A stretch of 64,000 bases of DNA from Gaeumannomyces sp. JS-464. Taxonomy: Eukaryota; Ascomycota; Sordariomycetes; Magnaporthales; Magnaporthaceae. Shown in pieces: positions 11,711 through 21,719 of this stretch. The DNA lies in contig NGZR01000001.1 of NCBI GenBank assembly GCA_002197995.1, positions 6,262,001 to 6,326,000 on the forward strand, written 5' to 3'. The first letter of the stretch is position 1. Every line of letters begins with the position of its first letter. A program made the position numbers and the translations under genes. The notes beneath the pieces are model-generated. The model made no database searches, was not told the origin of the DNA, and worked only from the letters and a program-made list of their open reading frames with translations.

Positions 11711-12526
11711 AGCTGGAGTACCCCCTGTTGGCCACCCCCCCTGTTGGCCACCTATTTCCCCATATAAACCAGTAAAACTCACGGTTTTAACAACGCAATT
11801 AAAAATCGAATATAAATCGGAAAAATAAACGGTCACAATATTAGTAAAGCCTAAAAGTAAAAATATATAACAAGAATTTATTATAGGCTTTAATATTAAC
11901 GGTTAAGCAATAAAAATAAATATATGCAAATTGTTAAGGTTTGTTAATAAATTGTATGGAAATTATAACATTAAAAAGTTGCTAATAACTTTTTAATTAT
12001 ATAAGTTATAAATATGCGGTTTTTTGCATTATATATATAAATCGCGGATTTTAACTTATAATTTTTATATATTATATATATTACGTAATTAACCCAATAT
12101 ATAGCATTTACACAGTGTATTACACAGTATATTGGGAAATGATTTTTTAAAAATTGTAAAAAAATTATATAAATTTATTTTTTTAATTATATTATATATT
12201 TTAACGTTATAAATCCGTATAAACTTATTGCAGTAAAATTTACATAGTAATTATAAAATTATTACCGTTTTTTATTCACATATAATTTATACGTAATTTT
12301 TAACTTTTAATTAATATATAAGCTTATTACCTGTGATAAAGTATAAATATTACCTTTTATTATATATTAAAAATCTCGCTTTTAGATTTTATAACCCTTT
12401 TTAGCTTGTATTTTTGCGATTTTTATTCGATTTTTAATTGCGTTGTTAAAACCGTGAGTTTTTACCGGTTTATATGGGGAAATAGGTGGCCAACAGGGGG
12501 GGTGGCCAACAGGGGGTACTCCGACT
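11711..12526 (+). mobile_element. AT-rich MITE-like DNA element, copy 1
   Basis: The element is 816 bp. It begins AGCTGGAGTACCCCCTGTTG and ends with the inverted counterpart, giving terminal inverted repeats of about 115 bp. TA lies directly outside both ends (11709-11710 and 12527-12528), matching the TA target duplication of Tc1/mariner/pogo-type transposases. Each terminus contains the block CCCCCTGTTGGCCA twice in tandem. The interior is very AT-rich and has no open frame of note. A second copy in the same orientation lies at 26376-27194. I infer a non-autonomous element moved in trans. Confidence 0.88.
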
Positions 12527-13203
12527 TATAGTAGGGATAACCAATCCAATAAAAGGGCTAGAATTCCAGGAGTGAATCCTGAAAAGGAAGTAGGAGGGCT
12601 TCCAGAAGGAAAGGAGAGAATGGAAGATAAACAAACATGGACAGGGCTTTTGGCAGAGAGGCATGGACCACATTGCTTGGCTGGGGTAGCAAAATTCCGA
12701 AGACCCCTGTCAGAGCTCTTGCTACCCAGCTCTCAGGCAGATCCAGGCTTCTCTTGGCCGCCACCACCCAGAGGCAGCGTGGGGCAGAGCTATGGAAGTG
12801 AGCAAAGGGAATGCTCCACGAAGCCAGACGGTATTCACCCCCTCGGCGTGTCCACACACCCTCAGCGAGCCCCAAACACGGACGAGAGCTCGCCGTCCAG
12901 TCTTTTAAGCAGTGAAGAAAGCTTCCACTGCACCTGCAGCTCGACAAGCTTCCAAGACGCACCCCCTCTTCTCTGTGGCCATTCTCCTCGCCTCCAAAAT
13001 CATATCTATTTGTAAAAATTCACATTAAAATCACGCCGTGCTTAGCAGCCCATAACAAAGCCTTGTTTTTTTGTTAATATAAAATACTAACTTTTGTTTT
13101 AGAAGCTATGCATTTTTTTCCTGGCTGGCCCATCCCTTTTTCCACAGGGCTTATTTTCTATTCCCTTTAAAGAAAAAGCTAAACCTGCCAGCTAAATCTG
13201 GAA

Positions 13204-13324
13204 ATTTGGGCTAAAAAAAGGTAAATTTCCCAAACTATGAGAAAATAGCTTCCTGGTTTAAAAAGGAAACATAGTGGGCTAATAATAAATTATATAAATT
13301 AAAATAACCCATAGGCGTGGCCAG
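13204..13324 (-). repeat. Dispersed repeat, copy B (inverted relative to 5806-5925)
   Basis: The reverse complement aligns block by block with 5806-5925. The shared words include CCTATGGGT, TATGTTTCC, AGGAAGCT and TGGGAAA. The two copies are about 7.3 kb apart and oppositely oriented. Confidence 0.65.
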
Positions 13325-13983
13325 GATTATCGCGAACAGTAGAGGGGACTGGTTGGATTGCGATATATGGTAAGGTTGGATTGTGTACAGGAGAGAGTTG
13401 GAGGCCGGAGGCCGGGCGGGCAGGCCTGCAGGGAAAGCTCTGCAGGAGCCCCACCTCCCTTATCGTGCCGATAAGGGTGGGGGTCACCCTGCCCCGCCAG
13501 TGGGCCCCTTCCACCTCCTGCCGGCCATGACAAGGATTTCCTGGCAGCTAAAATTTAAACCCTAACCAATAAAACTACTTTTGCCCATAACATGCATGGC
13601 ATTTGCAAAAATTCAAATCCAGTGTTTTAACAATACGGTGATTTTTATTTTTATATTAAGGAAGTTGAAGCTATTCCGCATACTAATTTGCTTTTTACAT
13701 AGCTAACTTTATCCTTTTTTACTTAATCTTTTCAAATGGGATTTTGGCTTTTCCGGGTGGGAGCTTAGCTTTAAATAAAGTTGGTAAAGCTATAATGAGA
13801 TTTACACATTTCGACCTAAAGCAGAACTTCCTAAAATCTCCAAATTAAATAGCGTTTTATTCCTAATGCCTTTACTTATTCAAATCTAAATGCCAAAAGA
13901 TTATTTAAACAAAAGCATTTACTACAGGTTTCATCTTTCATTCCTAATTCGCAGCTTTGGTTAGACTTATTAATGCTTCACAA

Positions 13984-14006
13984 GATCCTGGCCTTTGGCC
14001 AGGATC
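13984..14006. repeat. Perfect hairpin, 10-base arms and TTT loop
   Basis: GATCCTGGCC, then TTT, then GGCCAGGATC forms an exact inverted repeat. Similar CCAGGAT words recur nearby (13320, 14065, 14266, 15372). The function is unknown. Confidence 0.8.
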
Positions 14007-14329
14007 CTGTTAAACAGCTATGGTTTGGCTATGTGCAGCACCTATTCGTCCTTTAGTACCAGGATAGCTTGGTTTGAACAAGGTCGAAAGGCAATAGCTA
14101 TCCCATCCTGGTTAATCCTGTCAATGCCTGGCCAGCATTGCTCATATTCGAAAACGATTCCGATCCAAATCCACATCGGTCCGGCAAGGAGCTTTAGCCC
14201 AACGACCTCCTATGCAGAACTCTTCCTCCCTCCAAAAGGAAATCCATTTTCCACCACACCCCCTGGCCAGGATTTTCGATTCCCACACGCCAGCATTTGC
14301 CTCCTCCCTTGCCACGAATTGGCCACATC

Positions 14330-16485
14330 ATGCCTTACACCAGCTTCGAAGATCTCCTGGCCAGCTCCCATATTGGTGCTGGCACCCCTTTCCAGGGCCT
14401 CATCAAAGATATGCAGCACGCAGCACAGCTGAAGGCAGAGTACCAGAGGCGGAATGACGTCCGCCATCCAGCCATTCCCAGCGGCTTTCCACAGGGGGGT
14501 GGAAGAGCAAAAGCGACTTGTGGGCCGCATCTACGAGGCCATCTACGACTTTTCGGCTATCATTGATGGCCAGAGGAAGCAATCGGCGCTGAAGAAGCGC
14601 AAGCTCGACGATGGCGACGACGACGAGGTCGCGACCCAGGCCGACAAGAGGGTGGACGGCCACCAGGCCGCGCGGGTCAAGAAGATGGCGCCTTGGGAGG
14701 TTGAAATCCTCTCCTGGGAGATCCTGGTGAGTCTACACAGCATGGCACCATGACGTCTGCGCAGCTTAGACGGCAACCCCCTGAGCCCCCCTTCCCTGGT
14801 TCCAGAGGATGCACAGGACAGGGCTGACAGGAGACCTTGTGTCTTGCTCACAGAGCGCGGTCCGCGACGCCCACGAGGGGCGCCTCAACATCTGCCCCTG
14901 GAGCAAGGACTGGGGCCACGACAAGAAGTACAAGATCTTCGAGGACAGGTTCGAGGCCGTGTTGACAGCCCTCCGCGTACGTACACCCGAGCCCCGGCGG
15001 AGGAGAGCCTCGCAGCTCCATGTGGCCATGTTGGAAGGGAGGCATGCAGAGGATGGTTGCTGACTTCCCCTGGGTTGCATACGTACAGCAGTCCAAGGCG
15101 GTGGTGAGCGGCCTCATTGGGGCCCCTTTCATTCGCAGGCTCGCTGCCCACCCAGACAAGGAGTTCAAGGTAACAAGACAGTTTTGATTTACTTCCCACC
15201 CCTTGCCCCAGCTACACTAGCTTTTCTTCAGCTCCCTTCCCCACCCCTGCAGTTTTCCTTTAGCTCCCTTCCCCCACTCCATCAGCTTTCTTTTTCTCCC
15301 ACCCCCACTACATCAATTTCTTTTTGTATCCATATCTTTGGTACACGAATCATGTGGTGCTCCACAGGGGGGCCAGGATTTCGAATGGGAGGCCAGGACT
15401 AACATGATCACTATGTTTTTCACAATATAGAGGAAAGGGTCCAACAAGGCCCAGAATGAGGAGAGGGACGTCCAGGTCCAGGCTGGCAACCATGCCATCC
15501 TTAACAACCTGGTCTCCTTTGTCTCTGATCAGGAGGCCGGCGAAAAGGGAAAAATCCCGACTGAGCTGGTGAAGGTGCCTGTCATACACAAGCTGCAGGG
15601 CAGGCATATAAAGCGGCAGTGCAGGGCCGCCAGTGCTGCGTCTACCCGCGGACGCGCAGGCTCCGGCGGCGTCTCGGCCACAGCCCCTGAGGTCCTGGCC
15701 GCCTCGCAGCCCCTCGGCCTCGTAGGCCACGAGCCCGCGACGGTCAAGGCCGAGGAGGCCTTTGCGGCTCCAGGGGCCGACACGCCCCTCCCCAGCATCG
15801 AGGGCTCAACCGAGCCCCAGACGGGCCCGTCCGGCTTCGGCCTGGGCTCGATGGGCACGTCGTACAGCGCGTACGGCGACGGCGGCCTCATGGGCTCCGG
15901 GCTGGTCGCGCAGGGCGCCCTGGGCAGCAGCTTCTATGCGCCCGCCACCACCGGCGCTCTGTCGAGCGCGTTCATGGCCAGCACCCTCCCCGAGGTGATT
16001 GGCAGCGTCCCTGCCTCGACGGCCGGGGCTGGCAGCTCCATCGGCCTGTTCGACATGGGCTTTGGCAGCAGCACCGCCAGCGGGCCCCTCTCGGGCAGCG
16101 CGTACGATCTCCCTGCCAGCGTGCCCACCTCGAGCGGCACGTACGGAACCTCGGGCTTTGAGACTGGGAGCCTCATCTCCTCCGCAGCTTAGGATGCCGC
16201 GGGTGATGCTCTCCAGTACGGCCGCTACCTCGCCCAGAGCTCCGGGGTCGACCAGGCCTTTTCTGGTCCGAGCGCTGACCAAGGCTCGTTCGGCTTGGCG
16301 GCCGCCCAGAGCTATTTCTCCAGGTCTCTGGGGCTGATCTGGCCCTCTCCGGCCTGAGCGGTGATCAGAGCTCTTTCAACTTGGGCACTGACCAGAACTT
16401 CGACTTCTCCCTGGAGTCTCTCCTGGGACTCGACCTCCCCTCCCTTCCTGACATTCAGGGCAACAACCAGGATGGCACGCAGTAA
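14330..16485 (+). CDS. Unidentified fungal protein with Ser/Gly-rich C-terminus, frame broken
   Basis: I do not recognise this family. The likely start is the ATG at 14330 (MPYTSFEDLLASSHIGAG). Exons are 14330-14726, 14854-14976, 15089-15169 and 15431 onward, with clean GT-AG introns (127, 112 and 261 bases). All exon junctions are in phase. Inside exon 1 a run of six G (14494-14499) shifts the frame, and conserved-looking coding resumes one frame over (EEQKRLVGRIYEAIYDFSAI). The middle is basic and charged (ALKKRKLDDGDDDE, a possible nuclear signal). The region from 15620 is low complexity, rich in Ser, Gly, Ala and Thr. A TAG at 16190-16192 ends the frame. However, the same frame stays open to 16356, and a further frame ends at TAA 16483-16485. 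Both repeat the pattern SG-x-S/A-DQ-x-SF, so the original protein probably extended to 16485. Confidence 0.6.
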
Positions 16486-18051
16486 CTTGCCACTTCTTCC
16501 TGGCGAGAGAAGGCCAGCCGAAGATGGATGCAGAGGAAGACCGAGAGCAGAAACAGGCCAAAGCAGAACCTGGCATGACGTCTAGTTATTACGCTTTTAC
16601 GGCTTTCACTCCTTGTTTTGCCTGGCTTGAAGAGGAGATGGGGAGGAAAGAAATGGCGTCTCCCCTGTTCCTTTTCCCTATTTCACTTTTATCCATTTCG
16701 CGTTGGAATTCTGATTTTCTCGATTTGCGCGCTGCTTTTTTTCTTTTTCGTTCGGATCTCCTTTGTTCGTCCATTTGATTTCTTTCATTGTTAAGGAGAA
16801 AACCCGACGTTACGTTGCCATAACATCGAATGGCTTGTTGGGGGGTTCAGGGGAATGGGGGCGGTTCAGAGAACGACTAATGATGGGGATGATGACGATT
16901 GCTTCTAGTTTGCGGCTTGGGTGTCTCCTTTTCTTCTTGCGATTTATTGATTCGTTTTCAAACTTGAGCACGATGGTTTCCGCATTGCATTAGATAGTTC
17001 TTCGTAGCTAAGCACCAAGTTACTCTCGGTGAACCTCACTTGCTAACGCCATTAGACATGTATGGGCAGTGAACTCGTAACAGACTTCCTTCTCCCAGAC
17101 TCCCGGTGAATCCAGCACCTTGGCCACTGGTGCTCGTGTAGCCCTGAGTCCGAATGCCGTTGTAACTCCTAGTCCTTGAGGTTTCTTCGAGCTTGAGGCG
17201 TTCAAGACGCTCCTGGGGTGGCTGGCAAGGTTGAAGGACTACGAGACATCTCTAGACCCCTGGGTCACTGGATGAGACTTGTTGCGTCTGCTGCCACTAT
17301 CCCCCGGCTCTCAGCGCAATGAAGGAAATAGAAAGCTGAAGAAGGCTTTTGGAGCTTGTTTCTCCCTTCTCCAAGGGTTAAATTTTTTATTCACACTTTT
17401 CCCTCTGTTCGTAGGTATGTAAGCCCCAATGCCTCTTTCTATCTCACCTATCCAGAAGATATTGCAAAGGAGAAGGGCATGTAGCAGATCGACGGGCTTG
17501 ATTTCTATCTCTAAGGAGCCGTAGGAAAGCAAGGAAGGGCAGGAGACACTCTGGCTCTATGTACACGAGAGCGCACATATAGTGGAGAACGCCCCTCGGC
17601 GTCGCCGAGGGTGCTGTAACTTTTAGGGGAGCGGGAGCGACGACGGCGAGGTCCTTGACGCCTGTCCCGGGCAAAGGTCCTAACGCGACATCCAGGTACC
17701 GGCGCGGGGCGGTGCCTGTTCGCAAGCCTACGACAGCTTTTGGTATGTGGCTCTCTCGTGCTGAACGAGAGGGTCTCGTCTACCCAGGTGCGCCTAACTG
17801 CGCCGCGAGGACTTGGCCGTGGACGGGCCTTAAATCTCTGGCTCTCCGCTGGGCGGCGTGACGGTGTTGGGTGGGGTATGGGAAAGCGGGTAAACAGGGG
17901 GCTTCTTCAAGCGGACAGGAGCCCGAGTCCAAGGTCTGAACTTGCTCCTTTGACTGAGAAAGGGCAGAAGTGTGAACTGGGTGGTAGACGCCCTTATCCA
18001 AAGCGGAAGGGCAGAGAGAGGAAAGCAGACAGCTGGCGCTGCATATCGTCG

Positions 18052-18348
18052 TCAGGCGGGGATCTTGGGCGGTGGCATGGGTGGAGGGGGCGCCTGAGGC
18101 GGCGGCGGGGTTGGCTTCGTGGTCGGCTTCGGGGGGCTCGGAGGGCTCGGCGGCGGCGAGTTGTTGGCCCGGTCCGGGATGTCGTACGAGGCGATGCACA
18201 GCCTGGCGCCGACCTCGAGACCTATGTCCCTGGAGAACAAAGAGAGCTCCCTGGACGGCAGGACTTCTCTGCCCTTGTAGATGCCAGAGGGCAGTAGTCG
18301 CTGAGGGCTTCGCTCTAGCAATGTCGTAACGTCGCTGAGATCTGGAAT
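18052..18348 (-). pseudogene. Possible gene remnant with Pro-rich C-terminus
   Basis: On the minus strand one frame reads DLSDVTTLLERSPQ, then SGIYKGREVLPSRELSLFSR, then IASYDIPDRANN. It then becomes a Pro-rich tail (PPPSPPSPPKPTTKP) before TGA. Upstream the frame is interrupted. The sequence looks coding-like but I do not recognise it. It may be the 3' exon of a decayed gene whose remainder is scattered through 18.4-21.3 kb. Confidence 0.3.
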
Positions 18349-18848
18349 CCTCGCCGAGGATCTATGGCATGACCTTGAATTTCGCTATGCGCCAGTCACT
18401 GGAGGCACCCTCTTTCTTGGCAACACCCCCGATTTCTTGGGTAACAGTCGTCGTGTCGATAACGCAGGTTAGGCTGTGGGCTGGCAACTTTTATCGTAAC
18501 CGCAGCTCGTCTTGTCTTTGGACGCAATGGTAGGGGCATAGGTGCCAGGAGACCGAGGATCCGATGAGATTGGAAGAGGGCGACAATGGGCATTCAGTCC
18601 AGGAGTTAGCAGCGTCCGGACTTTGCTGGGTTGAGGACAGGGATTGGGCTAGAGGCATGGAAGAGGGGGGACAAAGTAGGAGATGTGAGGCTCAAGGAGA
18701 GAGAGTAGAATAGGGGAGAAACCCCCAGCTGTCTTCGCCATGGGGTCTCGGCCCTCTGGCAGCCGGAAGGGACTTGGTCCCCAGGGTTAATTACACGGTC
18801 GTGTTCTCTGGAGGGTTGGCGAAGCTGGCGGCCCGGCTGTCCCTGAGG

Positions 18849-18926
18849 GGAGGCGAGAAGAGACGCGAGAAGAGACGCGAGGAGAGAGGCGAGAAGAGAG
18901 GCAAGAGGAGAGGCGAGACGGCGTTT
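18849..18926. repeat. Degenerate purine-rich tandem repeat (GAGAAGAGACGC-like)
   Basis: About five units of a 14-15 base purine-rich motif (GCGAGAAGAGACGCGAGAAG and variants) are present. It is a simple low-complexity array without known function. Confidence 0.75.
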
Positions 18927-19231
18927 GCGCAGTTGTTTGCTGCGTATTGTACCTGGCGCGGCTACCTAGTAGTTTTTGCAATGAGGTTTTCGAGTTGCAA
19001 GCTTTAGAGAGGGCTCTACTCGGGCCATATGGTTGCGTAGACGCGGGAGCAGGGAGCTCATGCTCGCCCCCAGATGTATAGGTGCGTACTTCTCTCGGAC
19101 ACGGGGTTTGTCTGCTGACGAGGCGAGGCCTCGAGCCCCAACATAGGTACCAACTGCTGGGACAGCGGCTCCCTCGACACCTCCTTGTCGCTGCGTATTT
19201 CTCAGTCTTGGGGTCTTGATGGGCGCAAGAC

Positions 19232-19362
19232 AAGATGCGGAGGCGTGGGACACGAGTCCGGGGCGTGGGACACGAGTCCGAGGCGTTGGACATGAGTCTA
19301 AAGCGTGGGACGAGTCTAGGCCTTGGGACACGATGCCCAGGAGTGGGATACGATGCTGAGAC
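19232..19362. repeat. Degenerate ~19-base tandem repeat
   Basis: GGCGTGGGACACGAGTCC recurs about six times with increasing divergence (variants GGCGTTGGACATGAGTC and AGCGTGGGACGAGTC, then GGGACACGATGC forms). Confidence 0.8.
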
Positions 19363-20580
19363 CCGTCAAAGCGAGCCTGGGACACTCTTTGGCCACGGGC
19401 TGGCAGGGGCCCTCTATCCTCGTCAGGTGCCGATCGTCTCTTGCTTGGTTTGAGCCCAATGTTGAGCTGTCTTGTATTCGTCGGGTCCTCGCAACGCATG
19501 TATACTAGGGGTCAGCTGCTTCCCCCTTTTGCCGTGCCCTAAGCCCAGGGTTTCCCGTCTTCCTCCCTCTTGCGGTAGCTAGGCCAGAACTCGGCTGTCG
19601 AATGACGATCTCCTCTTGGCTGGAGAAGCAAGTACGGTACCTAGCGATAGTCCATAAGGGAGGGTGTGGGAGGAGTGTTGGGCAGCTAGGAGAGTGTAGA
19701 GTGTTCCTTCGTGGTACTTGTGCACGTTGGCCCTTCGTCGCATCGAGGAGTGTTTCGAGGTGGCTAGAACAGGTTCTAGGGGCCGTCAAGGGGCCAGATG
19801 ATCGGATCTGGGCAGGTTCTGCAGTCAGTAAGATTGTCCGAGCGTAAAGCACCCCGTTGAAGATGGTCAGATTGAGGCCCTCGCTGATGATGGGGATGAT
19901 GGGGTAGGCGTTCCAGACCGCTTCCAGCCTGTCCAGTTCTTGTCAACGGCCAGCCCCTAGCACGCTTGGACGCGGCAATGTAGAACTTGTTATTCCCCCT
20001 GCGTCATCTATACTACACCCGTTGAAGAGCTCCAGGGACTGTGTGGGCGGGCACGCCCTGGATGTGCTTCATTCATCATCGTGTGAATAGGGAACTCGGC
20101 CGCGATGTGGAAGAAGAGGAGGATGGGTTCGGCCGCGATACGGAAGAACAGGGCGACCAGGCAGTCGATATAGTGCAGGGCCTGCAGGACGACAAGTCTC
20201 GAGAAACGGGACGCGATCAGCGGGACACCAGACCTCTGGGCGGCCCTTCTTGTCCTTGTAGAGGTTACCTCGCATCCGAGGTGGTTTCCGTCCGACGTTC
20301 GTCACGTTTTTGCGAGGCCAGACGCCCTACAAGACCCTGCTAGTCTCCAAGAGGAAGACAACACAGCGACAGGCTCCGGTAGCTTCGGGGGCGGTCCAGG
20401 AGCGTCCAGGTGTTCGGGGGCGTGACGACGGCGATTCCAGCTCTCAGGTCTAGCGATCGCACGTTTTTGGTAACGGCGGCGGTGGCACGATGGCTCCAAC
20501 GTGACCAGTCTTGTGGCAGCGTAGGGGGCTAGAATGCCGAGAGCTAGAAGCGAGGCAGCCCACTCGGGATCAAGATTCCT

Positions 20581-20690
20581 CAGCGAGAGAGACTGTCAGC
20601 GAGAGAGACTGTCAGCGAGAGAGACTGTCAGCGAGAGAGACTGTCAGCGAGAGAGACCGTCGGCGAGAGAGACCGTCGGCGAGAGAGCGG
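20581..20690. repeat. 16-base tandem repeat, about 6.6 units
   Basis: The unit CAGCGAGAGAGACTGT is repeated exactly four times from 20581. The next units carry single substitutions (ACCGT, CGGCG), and a partial unit ends near 20690. There are no spacers, so this is a minisatellite and not a CRISPR array. Confidence 0.92.
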
Positions 20691-21719
20691 ATGTCTGTTG
20701 GCCAAGGGGCAAGGAGTGGTAGCCGAATCTAACGGCCCGAACGAGTGGCTAGAGAAGAGAAAGGTCCTGTTGGAATCGGGACGGGGTCGAGGAGGTGAGC
20801 GCGGCGAGCTTGTTTAAGGCTGAGCTCGGAGAAGACGGAGATAGGAATGTCGTAGACAAACATGAAGACCACCGCTCATAGATCTCTTCCCGGCGCATCT
20901 TGAGCCCGCCCGGATCCGTTCCCGTCTCCGTGACAAAGGGAGGGCGCAGGGCGCTGGAAGCAGCAGTAGTCGAGGCTTGGGGTGTTTCACCCAGTCCACT
21001 GGACTAGGCTTCTCATACTCTCAGCTGGCTTTACCGAATCTGAGACCTTGCTCGAGAGCGATTCCTTGCGCGTGTAATCGGCATCGCACGCGCCAGATGA
21101 GAAGAAAGGGGCGCTTGCTCTTCTTCTCAGCGTCGCCTTGGACGATACTTCAGAATCACTGCCAGAGGTGTAGAGATGTGAGTTAGTCCAGGACGAAAAG
21201 GGGCACGCATGTAGACATTTGTGTCTCTTAGAGAAGCCCCTCCAAGACATGCGCGAGCGCCTTGGAAGACTTCTTCGGCCACTGGCGCTGGGCGTTCTTT
21301 GGCGTCGTTGGGACGCGTCGCAGGGGTTCCTTACATCGCGCTGAGATTTTATAATGATGAGTAGAGTGTCAGACGGGCCATGGACTCATAGAAGCAGATC
21401 CGCACAATAGAAGCAGAAATGCTCGCGATGTCGAATGGCTTGGAGGACCCTAGAAATGCTAAAACGAGAGACAGAATAGCAGCCCACCAGCGTTGCGTGG
21501 AGCACTGGCTGGTGTTCCCTGCTGGTCAGGTTACGTAATCCACTATTATCCAAAGTTAGCCGCGTTTCGATGAACCAGACGCCGTCCGAACTGAGCCCCA
21601 CGAACCACCCGACGCCAAGAGATCGTTCAAACCTGCCAGCCGGAGACGCTCGAGACGCAGAAGCACTCGGAATAGCCTCAGTCGTAGCACTCGAGCACGG
21701 CCGCGACGAGCGCCTCACC

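Larger units (their letters stand above)
12529..14329. other. Intergenic, AT-rich with repeat remnants
   Basis: From 12540 to 13020 there are open frames on both strands without recognisable domains. From 13020 to 13320 and 13560 to 13980 the sequence is AT-rich. It contains copy B of a dispersed repeat and a short perfect hairpin. The promoter of the next gene probably lies in 14010-14329. Confidence 0.5.
16486..21719. other. Gene-poor 5.2 kb interval with tandem repeats
   Basis: No intact gene is recognised. It includes the 3' flank of the preceding gene (to about 17000), a Pro-rich minus-strand frame at 18052-18321, three degenerate tandem repeats (listed separately), and hydrophobic minus-strand stretches around 20040-20250 and 19800-19910 that could be relics of a membrane-protein gene. 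I could not assign a family. Confidence 0.45.

Noticed and set aside
11711..12526. LTR retrotransposon or solo LTR
   Set aside because: The ends are inverted and not direct repeats, the flanks are TA, and there is no TG...CA terminus or primer-binding site.
20581..20690. CRISPR-like regular repeat
   Set aside because: The units are directly adjacent without spacers, and the organism is eukaryotic. It is a minisatellite.
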